Assembly: GCF_003634965.1 (NCBI RefSeq)
Contig: NZ_RBXP01000018.1
Location: 1-64,000 of the forward strand
Origin: Azonexus fungiphilus
Lineage (GTDB): Bacteria; Pseudomonadota; Gammaproteobacteria; Burkholderiales; Rhodocyclaceae
Direction: 5' to 3'
DNA: 64,000 nucleotides
The translations under genes and the position numbers were made by a program. Below, piece by piece: positions 29,621-40,730 of this stretch. Under the pieces are notes generated by a model. It did no database searches and had not been told where the DNA came from. It saw only the letters and a list, made by a program, of their open reading frames with translations. The stretch's first letter is position 1. Each line of letters starts with the position of its first letter.

Positions 29621-31096
29621 ATGACCGAAACCGAATTCAACGCGCTCGCCGCGCAAGGCTACAACCGTATTCCCGTCACGCTGGAAACGTTTGCCGATCT
29701 CGACACGCCGCTGTCGATCTACCTCAAGCTGGCCAACGGGCCGTTCACCTACCTGCTCGAATCGGTGCAGGGCGGCGAACGCTTCGGCCGCTATTCGATC
29801 ATCGGCCTGGCCTCGCCGACGCGCATCGTCGTGCATGGCCACGAAGTGCTGGTGCTCACCGGCAACCGCATCGCCGAGCGCGAGCACGATGCCAACCCGC
29901 TCGATTTCATCGACAGCTACATGAAGCGTTTCCGGGCGCCCGAGGCGACCGGCCTGCCGCGCTTCCTCGGCGGCCTGGTCGGCTGCTTCGGCTACGACAC
30001 GATCCGCTACATCGAGACCAAGCTGACCCGGACCCAGCGTCCGGACGAAATCGGCACGCCCGACATCCAGTTGCTGCTGTCCGAGGAAATCGCCGTCGTC
30101 GACAACCTGTCCGGCAAGCTGACGCTGATCGTCTATGCCGAACCCGGTTTTCCCGGCGCTTACCAGAAGGCGCGCGCCCGGCTCAAGGAATTGCTGGTCA
30201 AGCTGCGCCAGCCGGTGGATATCCCCGGCGAGGCGCCGGCGCGTTCGGAGCCGGCGGTGTCGGTGTTCGGCGAAGCCGCCTTCAAGCAGGCGGTGAAGAA
30301 GGCCAAGGACTACATCACCGAGGGCGACGTCATGCAGGTGGTGCTCTCGCAGCGCATGACCAAGCCCTTCCACGCCAGCCCGCTGGCGCTGTACCGGACG
30401 CTGCGCAGCCTCAACCCGTCGCCCTACATGTTCTATTTCGACTTCGAGGACTACCACGTCGTCGGCGCCTCGCCGGAAATCCTGGTCCGGCTGGAAGGCG
30501 ACCGCGTCACCGTGCGCCCGATCGCCGGCACGCGCAAGCGCGGCGCCTCGCCGGAAGAGGATGCGGCACTGGCCGCCGACCTGCTGTCGGATGCCAAGGA
30601 GCTGGCCGAGCATACCCAGTTGCTCGACCTCGGCCGCAACGATTGCGGTCGCGTCGCGAAGATCGGCAGCGTCAAGCTGACCGAGCGCATGGTCATCGAA
30701 CGCTACTCGCACGTGATGCACATCGTCTCCAACGTCGAAGGCCGGCTGGAAAAGAGTTTCGATGCGGTCGACGTGCTCCGGGCGACCTTTCCCGCCGGTA
30801 CCGTCTCCGGCGCGCCGAAGGTCCGGGCGATGGAAATCATTGACGAGCTGGAGCCGGTCAAGCGCGGCATCTACGCCGGTTCGGTCGGCTACCTCGGCTT
30901 CAACGGCGACATGGACCTGGCCATCGCCATCCGCACCGCCGTGGTCAAGGACGGCAAGCTGCACGTGCAGGCCGGCGCCGGCATCGTTGCCGATTCGAAT
31001 CCCGACTCCGAATGGCAGGAAACCCAGAACAAGGCGCGCGCCGTGCTGCGCGCCGCCGAACTGGCCGAGCAGGGCCTGAACACGCGGATGGATTGA
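29621..31096 (+). CDS. trpE: Anthranilate synthase component I
   Basis: This makes anthranilate from chorismate using ammonia supplied by TrpG; it is the feedback-controlled first step of tryptophan synthesis. The 491 residues begin [19 protein letters not shown]. They include the LLES segment of the Trp-binding site (43-46), the chorismate-binding [11 protein letters not shown], and [15 protein letters not shown]. Other catalytic motifs are [12 protein letters not shown] and [18 protein letters not shown] site precedes the ATG. Confidence 0.96.
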   Translation: MTETEFNALAAQGYNRIPVTLETFADLDTPLSIYLKLANGPFTYLLESVQGGERFGRYSIIGLASPTRIVVHGHEVLVLTGNRIAEREHDANPLDFIDSYMKRFRAPEATGLPRFLGGLVGCFGYDTIRYIETKLTRTQRPDEIGTPDIQLLLSEEIAVVDNLSGKLTLIVYAEPGFPGAYQKARARLKELLVKLRQPVDIPGEAPARSEPAVSVFGEAAFKQAVKKAKDYITEGDVMQVVLSQRMTKPFHASPLALYRTLRSLNPSPYMFYFDFEDYHVVGASPEILVRLEGDRVTVRPIAGTRKRGASPEEDAALAADLLSDAKELAEHTQLLDLGRNDCGRVAKIGSVKLTERMVIERYSHVMHIVSNVEGRLEKSFDAVDVLRATFPAGTVSGAPKVRAMEIIDELEPVKRGIYAGSVGYLGFNGDMDLAIAIRTAVVKDGKLHVQAGAGIVADSNPDSEWQETQNKARAVLRAAELAEQGLNTRMD

Positions 31097-31106
31097 GGGG
31101 CGCGCC

Positions 31107-31679
31107 ATGTTATTGATGATCGACAACTACGACAGCTTCACCTACAACCTGGTCCAGTACTTCGGCGAACTCGGCCAGGAGGTGAAAGTCTTCCGCAACG
31201 ACGCCATCACGCTGGCCGAGATCGCCCGTCTCAAGCCGGACTACCTGGTCATCTCGCCCGGCCCCTGTGCGCCGGCGCAGGCCGGTGTGTCGCTGGCGGC
31301 AATCAAGGAATTCGCCGGCAAGATCCCGCTGCTCGGCGTCTGCCTCGGCCACCAGTCGATCGGCGAAGCCTTCGGCGGGCGCATCGTGCACGCCAAGACG
31401 CTGATGCACGGCAAGGTGTCGCCGGTTCACCACAAGAACGAAGGCGTCTTCCGCAACCTGCCCAATCCGCTGACCTGCACCCGCTACCACTCGCTGGCCA
31501 TCGAGCGCGCCAGCCTGCCCGATTGTCTCGAGATCACGGCGTGGACCGAGGACGGCGAGATCATGGGCGTGCGCCACAAGACGCTGGCCGTCGAAGGCGT
31601 CCAGTTCCACCCGGAATCGATCCTGACCGAGCGCGGTCACGACCTGCTCAACAACTTCCTCGAGGAGCACCAGCCATGA
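31107..31679 (+). CDS. trpG: Anthranilate synthase component II (glutamine amidotransferase)
   Basis: This class I amidotransferase releases ammonia from glutamine for TrpE. The 190 residues start [18 protein letters not shown] and show the [10 protein letters not shown] nucleophile elbow with Cys79 and the FHPESI His/Glu dyad near 170. It ends within the trpD start (ATGA). In many bacteria the same subunit also serves PabB, which is possible here. Confidence 0.96.
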   Translation: MLLMIDNYDSFTYNLVQYFGELGQEVKVFRNDAITLAEIARLKPDYLVISPGPCAPAQAGVSLAAIKEFAGKIPLLGVCLGHQSIGEAFGGRIVHAKTLMHGKVSPVHHKNEGVFRNLPNPLTCTRYHSLAIERASLPDCLEITAWTEDGEIMGVRHKTLAVEGVQFHPESILTERGHDLLNNFLEEHQP

Positions 31680-32704
31680 CCCCGCAAGCCGCCCTCCAGC
31701 GCGTCATCGAGCATCGCGAAATCTTCCACGACGAAATGGTCTCGCTGATGCGCCAGATCATGAGCGGCGAAGTCTCGCCGGTGATGATCGCCGCCATCGT
31801 CACCGGACTGCGCGTCAAGAAGGAAACCATCGGCGAGATCGCCGCCGCCGCCAGCGTCATGCGCGAGCTGGCGACGCCGGTCAGGGTGCCTTACGACAGG
31901 CACTTCGTCGATATCGTCGGGACTGGAGGCGACGCTGCCCACAGCTTCAATATTTCCACCACCTCGATCTTCGTTGCTGCGGCGGCCGGTGCCAAGGTGG
32001 CCAAGCACGGCGGGCGCAGCGTCTCGTCGAGCTCGGGCAGCGCCGACGTGCTCGAAGCGCTCGGTGCCAACATCAACCTGTCGCCGGAAAAGGTCGCCGA
32101 GTGCATCGAGCAGTGCGGCATCGGCTTCATGTTCGCGCCCAACCACCACAGTGCGATGAAGCACGTCGCGCCGGTGCGCCGCGAGATGGGGGTGCGTACC
32201 ATCTTCAACATCCTCGGTCCGTTGACCAACCCGGCGGCGGCGCCGAACACGCTGATGGGCGTCTTCCACCCCGACCTGGTCGGCATCCAGGTGCGCGTCA
32301 TGCAGCGCCTTGGCGCCGAGCGCGTGCTGGTGGTGCACGGCAAGGACAACCTCGACGAAATCTCGCTCGGCGCGACGACATTGATCGGTGAGTTGAAGGA
32401 CGGCGAAGTCCGCGAGTACGAAGTGCATCCGGAAGACTTCGGCCTGCAGATGATGTCGCTGAGAAACCTGCGCGTCGGCAGTGCCGACGAGTCGAAGGCG
32501 ATGATGTTGTCCGCCCTCGACAACCAGCCGGGTGCCGCCCGCGAGATCGTCTGCCTCAACGCCGGCGCCGCGCTCTACGTCGCCAACGCGGCCGCCAGCA
32601 TCGGCGACGGCATCGCCAAGGCGCGCGAAGCCATCGCCAGCGGCGCCGCCCGGGCGAAGCTGGCGCAGTTCGTCGAATCCACGCAACGCCTGGGGGCCGC
32701 ATGA
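31676..32704 (+). CDS. trpD: Anthranilate phosphoribosyltransferase
   Basis: This couples anthranilate to PRPP. The 342 residues show the [18 protein letters not shown]-binding loop (near 82), [18 protein letters not shown] in parts, and the [13 protein letters not shown] segment. ATG 31676 overlaps the trpG stop. The stop overlaps the trpC start (ATGA). Confidence 0.96.
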   Translation: MTPQAALQRVIEHREIFHDEMVSLMRQIMSGEVSPVMIAAIVTGLRVKKETIGEIAAAASVMRELATPVRVPYDRHFVDIVGTGGDAAHSFNISTTSIFVAAAAGAKVAKHGGRSVSSSSGSADVLEALGANINLSPEKVAECIEQCGIGFMFAPNHHSAMKHVAPVRREMGVRTIFNILGPLTNPAAAPNTLMGVFHPDLVGIQVRVMQRLGAERVLVVHGKDNLDEISLGATTLIGELKDGEVREYEVHPEDFGLQMMSLRNLRVGSADESKAMMLSALDNQPGAAREIVCLNAGAALYVANAAASIGDGIAKAREAIASGAARAKLAQFVESTQRLGAA

Positions 32705-33489
32705 GCGACATCCTGAACAAGATCATCGCCACCAAGCGCGAGGAAATCGCCGCCGGCCTGGCCGTCAGGCCGCTGGCCGTGCTCGAGGCGGAAGCGGCGC
32801 AACAAGCTGCTGCGCGCGACTTCGTCGGTGCCATCCGTGCCAGGCTCGCTGACGGTCAACCTGCCGTCATCGCCGAAATCAAGAAGGCCAGCCCGTCCAA
32901 AGGCGTCATCCGCGCCGATTTCCGCCCGGCCGAGATCGCCCGCAGCTACGCCGCACACGGCGCCGCCTGCCTGTCGGTGCTGACTGATCGCCAGTATTTC
33001 CAGGGTGCCCCGGAATACCTGCAGGCCGCCCGCGCTGCCTGCAGCCTGCCGGTGCTGCGCAAGGACTTCATCGTCGATGCCTACCAGGTCGCCGAAGCCC
33101 GCGCCATGGGCGCCGACGCCATCCTGCTCATCGCCGCCGCGCTGACCCTGGCAGAAATGCAGGCACTGGAGCGCCAGGCCATGGATTACGGCATGGCCGT
33201 GCTGGTCGAAGTGCACAACGGCGAGGAACTCGATGCCGCGCTGCAGTTGCAGACCTCCTTGCTCGGCATCAACAACCGCAACCTGCGCAGCTTCGAGGTC
33301 AGCCTCGAGACCACGCTCGGCCTGCTGGCGCGGATTCCGCCGGGGCGTATCGTGGTCACCGAAAGCGGCATCCTGACGCCGGATGATGTCGCGCTGATGC
33401 GTGCCCGGGCGGTCAACGCCTTCCTCGTCGGCGAGGCCTTCATGCGTGCCGACGAGCCGGGGCAAGAGCTGGCCAGGCTTTTCGCCTGA
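32701..33489 (+). CDS. trpC: Indole-3-glycerol phosphate synthase
   Basis: This closes the indole ring from CdRP. The 262-residue TIM barrel has [15 protein letters not shown] (catalytic Lys region, near 58), [26 protein letters not shown] and TESGI motifs. It is a stand-alone TrpC, not fused to TrpF. It is the last gene of the trpEGDC unit here. Confidence 0.96.
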   Translation: MSDILNKIIATKREEIAAGLAVRPLAVLEAEAAQQAAARDFVGAIRARLADGQPAVIAEIKKASPSKGVIRADFRPAEIARSYAAHGAACLSVLTDRQYFQGAPEYLQAARAACSLPVLRKDFIVDAYQVAEARAMGADAILLIAAALTLAEMQALERQAMDYGMAVLVEVHNGEELDAALQLQTSLLGINNRNLRSFEVSLETTLGLLARIPPGRIVVTESGILTPDDVALMRARAVNAFLVGEAFMRADEPGQELARLFA

Positions 33490-33491
33490 CC

Positions 33492-33511
33492 CTGTTGCAT
33501 CGATGCAACAG
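33492..33511. promoter_or_regulatory. Perfect 20-bp palindrome after trpC
   Basis: CTGTTGCATC followed by GATGCAACAG is a perfect inverted repeat without a loop. It lies three bases after the trpC stop and about 50 bases upstream of the predicted porin promoter. Its form suits a dimeric repressor or activator site better than a terminator; no protein is known for it. Confidence 0.5.
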
Positions 33512-33547
33512 ATATTCACATTGTGTAGAGACTGTCCCGATTAAGCC

Positions 33548-33576
33548 TTGCCCGCTGGAAAGGGCGCTAGCACAAT
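33548..33576 (+). promoter_or_regulatory. Candidate porin promoter
   Basis: TTGCCC (33548-33553), a 17-base spacer and CACAAT (33571-33576) lie about 80 bases upstream of the porin ATG. The -10 is a poor match, so this is tentative. Confidence 0.35.
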
Positions 33577-33608
33577 GCCCTTCAACTTCTCGATCCGAGA
33601 GGTAAAGC

Positions 33609-33633
33609 TTGGCCGGTTCCAGTAACCGGCCAA
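33609..33633 (+). other. Perfect hairpin in the porin 5' leader
   Basis: TTGGCCGGTT pairs with AACCGGCCAA over ten bases around CCAGT. It ends 12 bases before the AAGGAG ribosome site. Hairpins like this stabilise some outer-membrane protein mRNAs such as ompA; that role here is inferred. Confidence 0.6.
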
Positions 33634-33659
33634 AAACTAACCACTAAGGAGATTTTCTG

Positions 33660-34847
33660 ATGCAAAAGAAGATTATCGCTCTGGCCGTCGCCGCTATGGC
33701 CTCTGGCGCTGCTTTCGCCCAATCCAACGTTACCGTCTACGGTATCGCCGACATGGGCTACAACTACTCCAGCGGTTCGGAAGCCAAGGCTGCTGGCAAT
33801 GCGACCGGCGTCGGCGCTGCCAAGCTGAAGTCGCGTTCGGGTGTCGATTCCGGCCTGCAGTCCGGTTCGCGCCTCGGTTTCAAGGGCACGGAAGATCTGG
33901 GCAACGGCCTGAGCGCCCTGTTCACGTACGAAATGGGTCTGAACGTTGACCAAGGTACCTCGGGTCAAGGTTCCAAGACCTTTGGTCGTCAGGCTTTTGT
34001 CGGTCTGACCGGTGGTTTTGGTACCGTCCTCGCCGGTCGCGTCTACACCCCGCAATTCGGTCTGGTCACCAAGGTTGACCCGTTCGGCACCGGCACCGTT
34101 GGTGACGTGTCCTTCGGTCGTGGTGTCTACACCATGGCTACCGGCCGCCTGATTGGTCACGCACTGGTTCAGCAGAATGAGTCTGCTGCGGGCAAGCTTG
34201 ACGGTACCAATACCGCTGGCGAAATCCGTCTGGATAACGTCGTCGCCTACGTCACCCCGACCTTCGGTGGTTTCAACGTCATCGCCGCCTACACCAAGGA
34301 AGGTATCGCTGACGAAGAGCGCACGGTCAAGGGTGCCAAGAATGCTGACCACACTGTCTGGGCGATCAACCCGAACTTCACCTACGGCAACCTGTTCGTC
34401 GGTGCCAACTACCACCGTGTGAAGCGCGATGATCTCGACGCAACCTCCAAGGTTTGGGATCTGGGTGCTACCTATGACTTCGGTGTTGCCAAGCTGCACG
34501 CCCTGTACGGTCAGGCCAAGGACTCCGTTGGTGCTCTGGATGTTAGCAACAAGGACAAGAAGTGGATGGTCGGTGCTTCCGCCCCGATCGGCAAGTTCAC
34601 GGTCATGGCTTCCTACTCGCGTCTGAAGTCGAATGGCGATGTTGCTAGCATCGACGGCGACAAGGCCAGCAAGTGGGCTCTGGGTTCGACCTATGCCCTG
34701 TCCAAGCGTACCAACCTGTACGCTGCCTACGCCAAGCTGAGCACCAACGACAGCGCCGAAGGCGAGTTCTCGGTTGCTGGTACCGGCGGTGCTCTGTCTG
34801 GCAACTACACGACCGGCCTGAACTTCGGTCTGCGTCACCAGTTCTAA
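33660..34847 (+). CDS. General porin (Gram-negative beta type)
   Basis: This is an outer-membrane trimeric beta-barrel for small hydrophilic solutes. The 395-residue precursor has a signal peptide with cleavage after AFA (residue 20, mature start QSNVTVYG). The mature part has alternating amphipathic strands, the loop LGFKGTEDLGNGLSA typical of this family, and a C-terminal FGLRHQF ending in Phe as required for BAM assembly. Codon use is more biased to T-ending codons than the neighbours, consistent with high expression. AAGGAG lies at 33646-33651. Confidence 0.93.
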   Translation: MQKKIIALAVAAMASGAAFAQSNVTVYGIADMGYNYSSGSEAKAAGNATGVGAAKLKSRSGVDSGLQSGSRLGFKGTEDLGNGLSALFTYEMGLNVDQGTSGQGSKTFGRQAFVGLTGGFGTVLAGRVYTPQFGLVTKVDPFGTGTVGDVSFGRGVYTMATGRLIGHALVQQNESAAGKLDGTNTAGEIRLDNVVAYVTPTFGGFNVIAAYTKEGIADEERTVKGAKNADHTVWAINPNFTYGNLFVGANYHRVKRDDLDATSKVWDLGATYDFGVAKLHALYGQAKDSVGALDVSNKDKKWMVGASAPIGKFTVMASYSRLKSNGDVASIDGDKASKWALGSTYALSKRTNLYAAYAKLSTNDSAEGEFSVAGTGGALSGNYTTGLNFGLRHQF

Positions 34848-34874
34848 TTCAGCCCTGCTGAGTTAAAAACTGAG

Positions 34875-34904
34875 ACGGCCACTCTTCGGAGTGGCCGTTT
34901 TTCT
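34875..34904 (+). terminator. Strong terminator after the porin gene
   Basis: ACGGCCACTC and GAGTGGCCGT form a perfect ten-base stem closed by a stable TTCG tetraloop, followed by TTTTCTT. Confidence 0.92.
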
Positions 34905-34944
34905 TGCCGGTCAATTTTGCGTTGATTGACTGAAATTGCAGGCA

Positions 34945-34973
34945 ATAAAAAAGCGGCCATCGGGCCGCTTTTT

Positions 34974-34975
<2 letters not shown>
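34945..34975 (-). terminator. Terminator at the end of proB
   Basis: AAGCGGCC (34951-34958) pairs with GGCCGCTT (34963-34970), with A-runs on one side and T-runs on the other, so it can work in both directions. It lies directly after proB and its flanking run touches the proB stop codon. Confidence 0.85.
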
Positions 34976-37189
<2,214 letters not shown>

Positions 37190-37191
37190 TT

Positions 37192-37219
37192 AAAAAGCCC
37201 TATCCGGCGGATAGGGCTT
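37192..37219 (-). terminator. Terminator between rpmA and obg
   Basis: AAGCCCTATCC and GGATAGGGCTT form a perfect 11-base stem with a three-base loop. On the minus strand it is followed by TTTTT. It would reduce obg-proB transcription relative to the ribosomal protein genes. Confidence 0.9.
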
Positions 37220-37239
37220 CTGGGTTCCGCCGGTCCGAA

Positions 37240-37503
37240 TTATTCGGCAGCCGGAACGATGGTGACCGTGCGGCGCTTCTTTTCGCCCTTGATGGCGAAC
37301 TGGATGGTGCCATCCTTCAGCGCGAACAGGGTGTGATCCTTGCCCATGCCGACGTTTTCGCCCGGGTGGAATTCGGTACCGCGCTGGCGAACGATGATGT
37401 TGCCGGCGAGAACGAATTGACCGCCGTAGCGCTTGACGCCGAGTCGTTGTGCCTGTGAGTCGCGGCCGTTACGCGAACTGCCGCCTGCCTTTTTGTGTGC
37501 CAT
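37240..37503 (-). CDS. rpmA: 50S ribosomal protein L27
   Basis: This is a ribosomal protein whose N-terminal tail reaches the peptidyl transferase centre. The 87 residues start [19 protein letters not shown] and include [10 protein letters not shown] and [20 protein letters not shown] in parts, typical of L27. There is no firmicute-type cleavable N-terminal extension. It lies 21 bases after rplU. Confidence 0.97.
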   Translation of the reverse strand: MAHKKAGGSSRNGRDSQAQRLGVKRYGGQFVLAGNIIVRQRGTEFHPGENVGMGKDHTLFALKDGTIQFAIKGEKKRRTVTIVPAAE

Positions 37504-37524
37504 TTGCTAGCTCCTTCTCTGAAC

Positions 37525-37836
37525 TCAGGCAGCGATCGTGTCGATGCGCAGTTCGGTGTAGTTCTGACGATGGCCCTGACGCTTCTGGTAGTGCTTGCGA
37601 CGGCGCATCTTGAAGATCTTGACCTTGTCGTGGCGGCCGTGGGAAACCACGGTGCACTTGACGGTGGCGCCAGCAAGGAAGGGGGCGCCGATCTTTACCG
37701 ACTCGCCTTCGCCTACCATGAGGATCTGGTCAAGGGTAACTTCTGCGCCAACGTCTGCCGGTATCTGTTCTACTTTGAGTTTTTGGCCAGCGGAAACGCG
37801 ATACTGCTTGCCGCCGGTTTTTATGACCGCATACAT
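37525..37836 (-). CDS. rplU: 50S ribosomal protein L21
   Basis: This is a 103-residue 23S rRNA-binding protein. It starts [18 protein letters not shown] and carries [19 protein letters not shown], both diagnostic for L21. It is the first gene of the rplU-rpmA(-obg-proB) operon, served by a near-consensus promoter. Confidence 0.97.
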   Translation of the reverse strand: MYAVIKTGGKQYRVSAGQKLKVEQIPADVGAEVTLDQILMVGEGESVKIGAPFLAGATVKCTVVSHGRHDKVKIFKMRRRKHYQKRQGHRQNYTELRIDTIAA

Positions 37837-37884
37837 GGGTTGGACTCCGAAAATAAATCGAAAGGGTGCTACAAAGAACCGCGC

Positions 37885-37912
37885 ATTATACGGAGAACTT
37901 TGTGAAAGTCAA
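37885..37912 (-). promoter_or_regulatory. Near-consensus sigma70 promoter of rplU-rpmA
   Basis: On the minus strand a -35 TTGACT (37907-37912), a 16-base spacer and a -10 TATAAT (37885-37890) lie about 50 bases before rplU. This is the best core promoter in the window, as expected for ribosomal protein genes. Confidence 0.85.
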
Positions 37913-37929
37913 AGGCTTTCAAGGGGTTG

Positions 37930-37938
37930 TGCTAGAAT
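37930..37938 (+). promoter_or_regulatory. Extended -10 promoter of the FKBP gene
   Basis: TGC followed by TAGAAT (37933-37938) lies 27 bases before the ATG. It is divergent from the rplU promoter, with about 20 bases between the two -35 regions. Confidence 0.5.
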
Positions 37939-37964
37939 TGCCGCCTTTCGCAAAGGAGCATCAC

Positions 37965-38309
37965 ATGGCTGAAATCACCACGGCCTCCGGCCTGATCTAC
38001 GAAGACGTCGTCGAGGGCAGCGGCGCCGAAGCCACTGCCGGCGCTTTCGTCACCGTGCACTACACCGGCTGGCTGACCAACGGCAGCAAGTTCGATTCGA
38101 GCAAGGATCGCAACGATCCCTTCCAGTTCCCGCTCGGTCGCGGCCATGTCATCAAGGGCTGGGACGAAGGCGTCCAGGGCATGAAGATCGGCGGCACCCG
38201 CAAGCTGACCATCCCGGCCGAACTCGGCTACGGCGCCCGCGGCGCCGGCGGCGTCATTCCGCCGAACGCGACGCTGGTCTTCGAGGTCGAACTCCTCGAC
38301 CTGCAATGA
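37965..38309 (+). CDS. FKBP-type peptidyl-prolyl cis-trans isomerase
   Basis: This is a 114-residue single-domain FKBP without a signal peptide, so cytoplasmic. It has [18 protein letters not shown], the [22 protein letters not shown] segment in parts, and [22 protein letters not shown], containing the usual drug-binding and active-site residues (Tyr, Phe, Asp, Trp). AAGGAG at 37953-37958 fixes the start. The stop overlaps the next gene (ATGA). Confidence 0.93.
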   Translation: MAEITTASGLIYEDVVEGSGAEATAGAFVTVHYTGWLTNGSKFDSSKDRNDPFQFPLGRGHVIKGWDEGVQGMKIGGTRKLTIPAELGYGARGAGGVIPPNATLVFEVELLDLQ

Positions 38310-39496
38310 CCCAGTCCGACGATCCCTGGGCCAAGTGGCGCCAGCCGGCTGAGCCGGCGGCGGCGCCGGCCGCCAAGGCCGAGCCCGCGCCGTCGGCCAA
38401 GGCTGCGGCCGGCGATGCCGCGCCGCTCAAGCCGGAAGGCACGCTCGGCGTGATCAAGCCGGCCGACGGCGCGACGCCGTCGCGCAAGCGCCCGGTCCGT
38501 GGCGGCGCCCTGACGCGCAAGCCGCGCGAGCCGAAGGTGCTGCCGCCGTCCACGGTCGACACCCGGAAAAGCGCAAAAACCGGCGAGCGTCCTGCGCGCC
38601 TGGCGCGTCCCGAGCGTTCGCCGCGTCCGGCCGATGCCGCCAATCCGTGGCGCCAGGCCAGTGGCGATCGCCCGCGTGGCGAGACGCGGCGGCCGTCGGT
38701 TGGCGAACGCAGCGAGCGTCCGCGCCCGCCGGCAAAACCGCCGGTGGCCGTGGCTGCCGGTCCGGCGCCGAGCGGTGTCCGCCTGTCCAAGGTGATGTCC
38801 GAGCGCGGTCTCTGCTCGCGCCGCGAGGCCGATCTGTGGATCGAGCGCGGCTGGGTGTTTGTTGATGGCGTCCAGGTCAGCGAGCTTGGCTCGCGAATCG
38901 AGCCCGACGCCCGCATCGAGGTGTCCACCGAGGCCAAGAAGGACCAGGCCAAGGTGGTGACGATCCTGCTGCACAAGCCGGTCGGCTACGTCTCCGGGCA
39001 GCCGGAGCCAGGGTGCACGCCGGCGGTGACGCTGATCACCGCGGAAGCGCAACTGGTGCAGTCGGGCGATCCCGAGTTCAAGCCGTGGATGCTGCGCGGC
39101 CTGGCGCCGGCCGGGCGCCTCGACGTCGATTCGACCGGTCTGCTGGTGCTGACCAGCGACGGCCGGGTTGCCAAGCGCCTGATCGGCGAGGACAGCGACG
39201 CGGAAAAGGAATACCTGGTGCGCGTTTCCGGGCAGATGATCGACGGCGGCCTCGAGCTGCTGCGTCACGGCCTCGAACTCGACGGCAAGGCGCTGAAGCC
39301 GGCCTGGGTCAAGCAACTGAACGAAGACCAGCTGCATTTCATCCTCAAGGAAGGCAAGAAGCGCCAGATCCGCCGCATGTGCGAGCTGGTCGGGCTCAAG
39401 GTGATCGGCCTCAAGCGCGTGCGCATCGGGCGCATCCGCCTCGGCGACCTGCCCATGGGGCAGTGGCGTTTCCTGCGCGCCGACGAGGCGTTCTGA
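38306..39496 (+). CDS. 23S rRNA pseudouridine synthase (RluB/RluF family)
   Basis: This isomerises a uridine in 23S rRNA. Residues 1-150 are a low-complexity Pro/Ala/Arg/Lys-rich extension. Then come an S4 RNA-binding domain ([18 protein letters not shown], near 155) and the catalytic domain with [17 protein letters not shown] (catalytic Asp) and [13 protein letters not shown]. The C-terminus resembles RluF more than RluB, but the target base cannot be settled by eye. Copy E of the dispersed repeat encodes [13 protein letters not shown] in the extension. Confidence 0.85.
   Translation: MTQSDDPWAKWRQPAEPAAAPAAKAEPAPSAKAAAGDAAPLKPEGTLGVIKPADGATPSRKRPVRGGALTRKPREPKVLPPSTVDTRKSAKTGERPARLARPERSPRPADAANPWRQASGDRPRGETRRPSVGERSERPRPPAKPPVAVAAGPAPSGVRLSKVMSERGLCSRREADLWIERGWVFVDGVQVSELGSRIEPDARIEVSTEAKKDQAKVVTILLHKPVGYVSGQPEPGCTPAVTLITAEAQLVQSGDPEFKPWMLRGLAPAGRLDVDSTGLLVLTSDGRVAKRLIGEDSDAEKEYLVRVSGQMIDGGLELLRHGLELDGKALKPAWVKQLNEDQLHFILKEGKKRQIRRMCELVGLKVIGLKRVRIGRIRLGDLPMGQWRFLRADEAF
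38549..38588 (+). repeat. Dispersed repeat copy E (inside the pseudouridine synthase gene)
   Basis: CACGGTCGAC, then GGAAAA, GCGCAAAAAC and CGGCG. It lies in the disordered N-terminal extension of the protein. Confidence 0.6.
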
Positions 39497-39510
39497 GTTT
39501 TCGGCCGGAT

Positions 39511-39549
39511 TTGACGGTCGACCGTCGTAAATGGCAAAAAACGCCGGCC
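39511..39549 (+). repeat. Dispersed repeat copy A (intergenic)
   Basis: TTGACGGTCGACCG, then TAAAT, GGCAAAAAACG and CCGG. It sits between the pseudouridine synthase stop and the convergent MaoC gene, and its 3' part forms one arm of the terminator there. Confidence 0.6.
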
Positions 39550-39574
39550 GGGTTGCCCCGCCGGCGTTTTTCAT
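39536..39574. terminator. Bidirectional terminator between convergent genes
   Basis: AAAAAACGCCGGC and GCCGGCGTTTTTC flank a short G/C loop. It can serve both the pseudouridine synthase gene and the minus-strand MaoC gene. Confidence 0.8.
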
Positions 39575-39587
39575 GGGCAGCCGGAAA

Positions 39588-40010
39588 TCAGGCGGCCGGG
39601 CGGACCGGCGGCATCATCAGGCATTCGCCTTCGATCACGGTCTTGCCGGCGACCGTGCACACGGTGTCGAGAATGACGCGGTTCTTGGCGGCGTTGACTT
39701 CGCGCACGGTGACGGTGGCGGTGACGGTGTCGCCCGGCTTGACCGGGGCCTTGAACTTCAGGGTCTGCGACAGGTAGATGGTGCCGGGCCCGGGCAGCTT
39801 GTTGGCCAGCGTCGCCGAGATGAAACCGGCGGAGAGCATGCCGTGCGCGATGCGTGTGCCGAACATCGTGCCCTTGCAGTATTCCTCGTCGAGGTGGGCG
39901 GGATTGACGTCGGTCGAGATGCCGGCGAAGAGGATGATGTCGGCTTCGGTGACGGTCTTGGACGTGCTCGCGGACATGCCGGGTTCGAGCTGGTCGATGT
40001 AATAGGCCAT
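39588..40010 (-). CDS. MaoC-like (R)-specific enoyl-CoA hydratase (PhaJ type)
   Basis: This is a 140-residue single hotdog-fold protein. The hydratase 2 motif is seen as GISTDVNPAHLDEEY (catalytic Asp and His) and FGTRIAHGMLSAG. PhaJ-type enzymes hydrate trans-2-enoyl-CoA to (R)-3-hydroxyacyl-CoA for polyhydroxyalkanoate or fatty-acid metabolism. No pha genes are in the window, so the pathway is not proven. Confidence 0.82.
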   Translation of the reverse strand: MAYYIDQLEPGMSASTSKTVTEADIILFAGISTDVNPAHLDEEYCKGTMFGTRIAHGMLSAGFISATLANKLPGPGTIYLSQTLKFKAPVKPGDTVTATVTVREVNAAKNRVILDTVCTVAGKTVIEGECLMMPPVRPAA

Positions 40011-40079
40011 GGCTGTGCTCCTGAGGGGTTATTGAAATTGGAAGCGGAACTCTAGCATGTCGGCGGCGGCATGCCGATG

Positions 40080-40667
40080 TCAGCGGAAGCCGGGCAGCCA
40101 GCCGGACTGCTGGTGGCCCCAGACCGGCTCCAGGCTGCCCTGGTAGAGCGCCTCGATCACCGGCGGTTCGCGCCAGGGCTCGTCCATGAAGGTCAGGCCG
40201 ACTTCCTCGACGGTCTTGCCCGACCAGTAGTAGTCAGCGACTTCGTCGAGCGCCTCGAGCGACAGGCTGTGCGGCAGGCGCAGGTAGTCGAGCCAGCTGG
40301 CATCGTGGAAGGAGCAGATGTAGGCGCCCTGGGTGCGTGAGCAGGACAGGTTCTTGCCGAAGACGCGGTCGGGATGCTTGAAGCGGAAGGTCATCGCGTC
40401 GGTGCGCGTGGCGAACTGCAGCAGTGCGTGCAGGCGGCTCGGGAAATGGTTGTAGCGGCGCTGGCGGAAATACTCGAGGTGGTATTCGGCGAAGTAGTTC
40501 TGTACCGACAGCAACTGGTCGCCGGCAGCCGGTGCGCCGCCTTGCGGTGCCGCCAGCGTGGCGCCGAACGGGCTGCCGCGCAGGATGTCCCAGCCCGGCA
40601 GGTCGGCGCCGGGGTCGAGCCAGCAGAACAGCTCGAGCGTTGCAGTATCCTTGATCAGGTTGTCCAT
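40080..40667 (-). CDS. Hypothetical protein
   Basis: I do not recognise the family. The likely start is the ATG at 40667 (MDNLIKDTATLELFCWL), giving 195 residues. It is soluble and rich in aromatic residues (FHDASWLDYLRLPHSL, ADYYWSGKTVEEVG), with no signal peptide, membrane span or repeated motif. The frame could extend to 40709. It is followed by the MaoC gene and divergent from the GGDEF gene. Composition matches its neighbours. Confidence 0.6.
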   Translation of the reverse strand: MDNLIKDTATLELFCWLDPGADLPGWDILRGSPFGATLAAPQGGAPAAGDQLLSVQNYFAEYHLEYFRQRRYNHFPSRLHALLQFATRTDAMTFRFKHPDRVFGKNLSCSRTQGAYICSFHDASWLDYLRLPHSLSLEALDEVADYYWSGKTVEEVGLTFMDEPWREPPVIEALYQGSLEPVWGHQQSGWLPGFR

Positions 40668-40730
40668 GGGGCCGCCCGGGTGATCGATCCCGGTATTCTC
40701 ACCGATCATCGGCGATTGACCAAACAGGCA

